Virus record (IMG/VR): IMGVR_UViG_3300017996_000111
Span: 1-32,338 of that record
Source: a virus
DNA length: 32,338 nucleotides
Direction: 5' to 3' (one strand)
Shown: positions 30,476 through 32,338 of the stretch, piece after piece
Position numbering within the stretch: the stretch's first letter is position 1
How the letters are laid out: each line of letters starts with the position of its first letter
Translations under genes and position numbers: made by a program
The notes under the pieces: model-generated
Databases searched by the model: none
The model's input: the letters and a program-made list of their open reading frames with translations, nothing else
Told to the model about the DNA's origin: nothing

Positions 30476-32248
30476 ATGGCTGAAACGGCGAGCACAATTC
30501 CGAGCGTTGGCGATGACGATCTGAAAGCTCTCATCGCGGCGGGAGCGATCCCGGCATCGGCCGCTATGCCGTCTGTGATGACTCCGCGAAGCACGATGTC
30601 GCCGCTCCAACGGAACAACATGGCCGCGGATCTGGCCGTCTCAGGGCGCAACGCCGTGGCGCCGGTTGTGGCATCCGCGGGGATTCCGGCAGTTGGCGCA
30701 GCTCCGGAGATCTCTGCGGCTCCTGGAACTTCCGCTCTCGCCGGCGGGATCCCGTCGATCGCCGCTCCGACGAAGCAAGCCGCTCAAGCCGCGGGCCGGC
30801 GCGAGTACGCCGAAGGATTGCCGCAAGTCACCGCTGCGCCGTTCACGAAGGAATACGAACAGCAGGAGCGAGCGCTCTCGGACTTCAAGGCCGCACACCC
30901 GCTCGGAAGCGACATCTCGGCCAGGCCAGGTCTACTCGGCAAGATCGAGCACGGGCTCGCGAGGGTCGGGAACATTGCCGGCGACATCATCGCGCCTGGC
31001 ACGATGGCGCTCATCCCTGGCACCGATCTCAATACTCGCGCGCAGCGTGCGGGACAGGAGCGCGGCTTCACGGCGGCAAGTGAAGCGGGATTGCGCGAGG
31101 CGCAAGCGGAGAACCTCGAATCGGAAACCGCGCAACGTAACGCTCCTGGATGGAAGCCGCTAGGCGAACCGAAACAAGATCCGACGACGGGCAACTGGTT
31201 CCAGGCCGGCCAGGAAAAAGACACGAGCGGGAACGTCGTCACGAGCTGGAAGCCGCTCGCCGGCGGTCCTACGGGCGGCGATGAAACGAAGCAGCCGGTC
31301 GGCCAGGACTACGCGACACAGTTCGGGCAACAGCTCGGCACGCTCACCGCCGGCATGAGTCCCGCAGACCAGCAGAAGTTCGCTCAAGCCTACGCGATCA
31401 AGCCGACGGATACCGGCGCCGTCGCTGAGAAGCGTCTCGCCGATGCGAAAGCGGCCGCGGCGCTCACTGGCGAAGAGCGCGATCGCAAAGTTCGCGAGGA
31501 TGCAACGGCCGCGCAAGAAGCCGAGACGAATCGGCTCAAGGAAGAAGAGCTCAAGCTGAAAGAAGCCGGCGGCGCCACTGGCGGAACCGAAGTCGTCCGC
31601 GGCTATGACTATGACGCGAACGGAGTTCCGCATCCGCAGCTCACATCGCAAGCGGACGCGAAGGCACGGGGGCTCACGAATATCACGAAGGCGACCGATA
31701 AAGACATCGACACCGCGCGCACGCACAACGTCGTGCTCAACGACATGCAAGTGAAACTAAACGACGTCGTGAAGTCCGCGGGAGCTCTGAACCAGAATGA
31801 AGCGCAGCGGACGATTATCGCGAAGGCGCTCTCGGATGAGAAAAACACGATCTGGCAATCGCTTCTCGCTTCCGGGTTGCTGAGCCAGGCCAGCCAGCCG
31901 ACGAAGGACTACATTCAAAGCGTGCTCTCGCTGCGCGAGTCCGCGATGGGCTTGCCGAAGGAAATCACCGGCGGCTCGCGTGTCAGCGAAATCCAGTCGT
32001 CCGCTTTGTGGGCGACCCTTCCCGGCGCCGCTTCCCTGGATCGCAATTACGCGCTCTCCCAAGCGAAGAAGTTCCAGGCGAACATCGATCGGCTCTGGCA
32101 GCGCGTCGATTCCGTGCAAGGGATGTCTCACGAAGAGCCGGCCGAAGAGGTCGCTCCGGAGAAGAAGCCCGCGGCGGCCGCTGGCGCCGAGAAGCCGAAG
32201 AAGATCCAGTCCTTCGCGGAGTTCCAGCAGAGCAAAGGCGGCGGCTAA
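30476..32248 (+). CDS. Large ejection / internal virion protein
   Basis: A 590-residue protein. Residues 1-130 are Ala/Ser/Pro-rich and flexible, about 130-230 have a Gly-rich segment and helices, and about 280-560 are long charged helices (AEKRLADAKAAAALTGEERD; TNRLKEEELKLKEAGG). The C-terminal tail is Glu/Pro/Lys-rich. No enzyme motif is visible. It lies between two ejection-type genes, and composition matches internal core proteins of podoviruses. The stop shares a base with the next start (TAATG). Confidence 0.6.
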   Translation: MAETASTIPSVGDDDLKALIAAGAIPASAAMPSVMTPRSTMSPLQRNNMAADLAVSGRNAVAPVVASAGIPAVGAAPEISAAPGTSALAGGIPSIAAPTKQAAQAAGRREYAEGLPQVTAAPFTKEYEQQERALSDFKAAHPLGSDISARPGLLGKIEHGLARVGNIAGDIIAPGTMALIPGTDLNTRAQRAGQERGFTAASEAGLREAQAENLESETAQRNAPGWKPLGEPKQDPTTGNWFQAGQEKDTSGNVVTSWKPLAGGPTGGDETKQPVGQDYATQFGQQLGTLTAGMSPADQQKFAQAYAIKPTDTGAVAEKRLADAKAAAALTGEERDRKVREDATAAQEAETNRLKEEELKLKEAGGATGGTEVVRGYDYDANGVPHPQLTSQADAKARGLTNITKATDKDIDTARTHNVVLNDMQVKLNDVVKSAGALNQNEAQRTIIAKALSDEKNTIWQSLLASGLLSQASQPTKDYIQSVLSLRESAMGLPKEITGGSRVSEIQSSALWATLPGAASLDRNYALSQAKKFQANIDRLWQRVDSVQGMSHEEPAEEVAPEKKPAAAAGAEKPKKIQSFAEFQQSKGGG

Positions 32249-32338
32249 TGCCTGGCTCAGTCGCGGAAGCGGTTCAAGATAAAGACTTCCTGGCGGCACC
32301 GCCGTCTCAGCAGTTGACCTACCTTGCGGCGGTCGATC
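32248..32338 (+). CDS. Start of next ejection-module gene (partial, cut by window end)
   Basis: The first 30 residues of a gene that runs off the right edge. It starts at ATG 32248, coupled to the previous stop (TAATG). The opening (DKDFLAAPPSQQLTYLAAVD) resembles the start of large internal proteins or transglycosylase-like ejection proteins in podoviruses. Too little is present to assign a function. Confidence 0.6.
   Translation, partial: MPGSVAEAVQDKDFLAAPPSQQLTYLAAVD

Noticed and set aside
1-32338. CRISPR array, insertion sequence, integrase or attachment site
   Set aside because: No regularly spaced repeats, transposase motifs, terminal inverted repeats or recombinase genes were seen; the only mobile-type gene is the HNH endonuclease.

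Overview
This 32.3 kb window is part of the genome of a tailed double-stranded DNA phage (Caudoviricetes), most likely with a short, podovirus-type tail. Every gene I can support lies on the plus strand. The genes are packed head to tail, often with 1-8 base overlaps, and the sequence is GC-rich with GC-ending codons. No integrase, repressor, replication or lysis gene is visible, so I cannot say whether it is a prophage or a free phage, and nothing in the sequence fixes the host. I see no tape-measure protein, tail tube or sheath. Instead there is a probable portal, a large nozzle-like tail protein, and Ala/Gly/Gln-rich ejection-type proteins, and these are the basis for the podovirus-like call.

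Layout. (1) 1-3.2 kb: a beta-rich structural protein, a beta-helix (tailspike- or lyase-like) protein with a Sec signal peptide, and two small proteins. (2) 3.2-7.5 kb, packaging: small terminase, then a two-domain glycosyltransferase-sulfotransferase and three small genes, then large terminase. (3) 7.5-11.8 kb: many small proteins (coiled coil, His-rich acidic, Cys-rich metal-binding), two fibre or decoration-type proteins, and a divergent HNH-like protein. (4) 11.8-18.6 kb, head: portal, a small protein, a scaffold candidate with a long Gly/Glu tract, a tRNA-like element with a CAU anticodon, a small protein, a free-standing HNH endonuclease, the major capsid protein and a terminator hairpin. 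(5) 18.6-23.96 kb: a GroES-like co-chaperonin, connector-type proteins, a beta-rich protein and a tail fibre. (6) 24-32.3 kb: a 1521-residue nozzle-like protein, a Zn-binding small protein, a GNAT-like protein and ejection-type proteins, the last cut by the window end.

How the genes work together. The terminases would package DNA through the portal into a shell built by scaffold and capsid protein, perhaps with help from the phage's own co-chaperonin, whose gene follows the capsid gene. The connector, nozzle, fibre and ejection proteins would complete the virion. The glycosyltransferase-sulfotransferase suggests that a sulfated glycan is made, on the virion or on the host surface.

The most unusual points are that fusion enzyme between the terminase genes, the co-chaperonin beside the capsid gene, the tRNA-like element followed by an HNH cassette flanked by a short repeat, a 180-residue fibre domain present in two distant genes, a portal segment whose codon statistics favour another frame, and a recurring lacZ-like ribosome-binding site. 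No stretch longer than about 120 bases lacks a gene.
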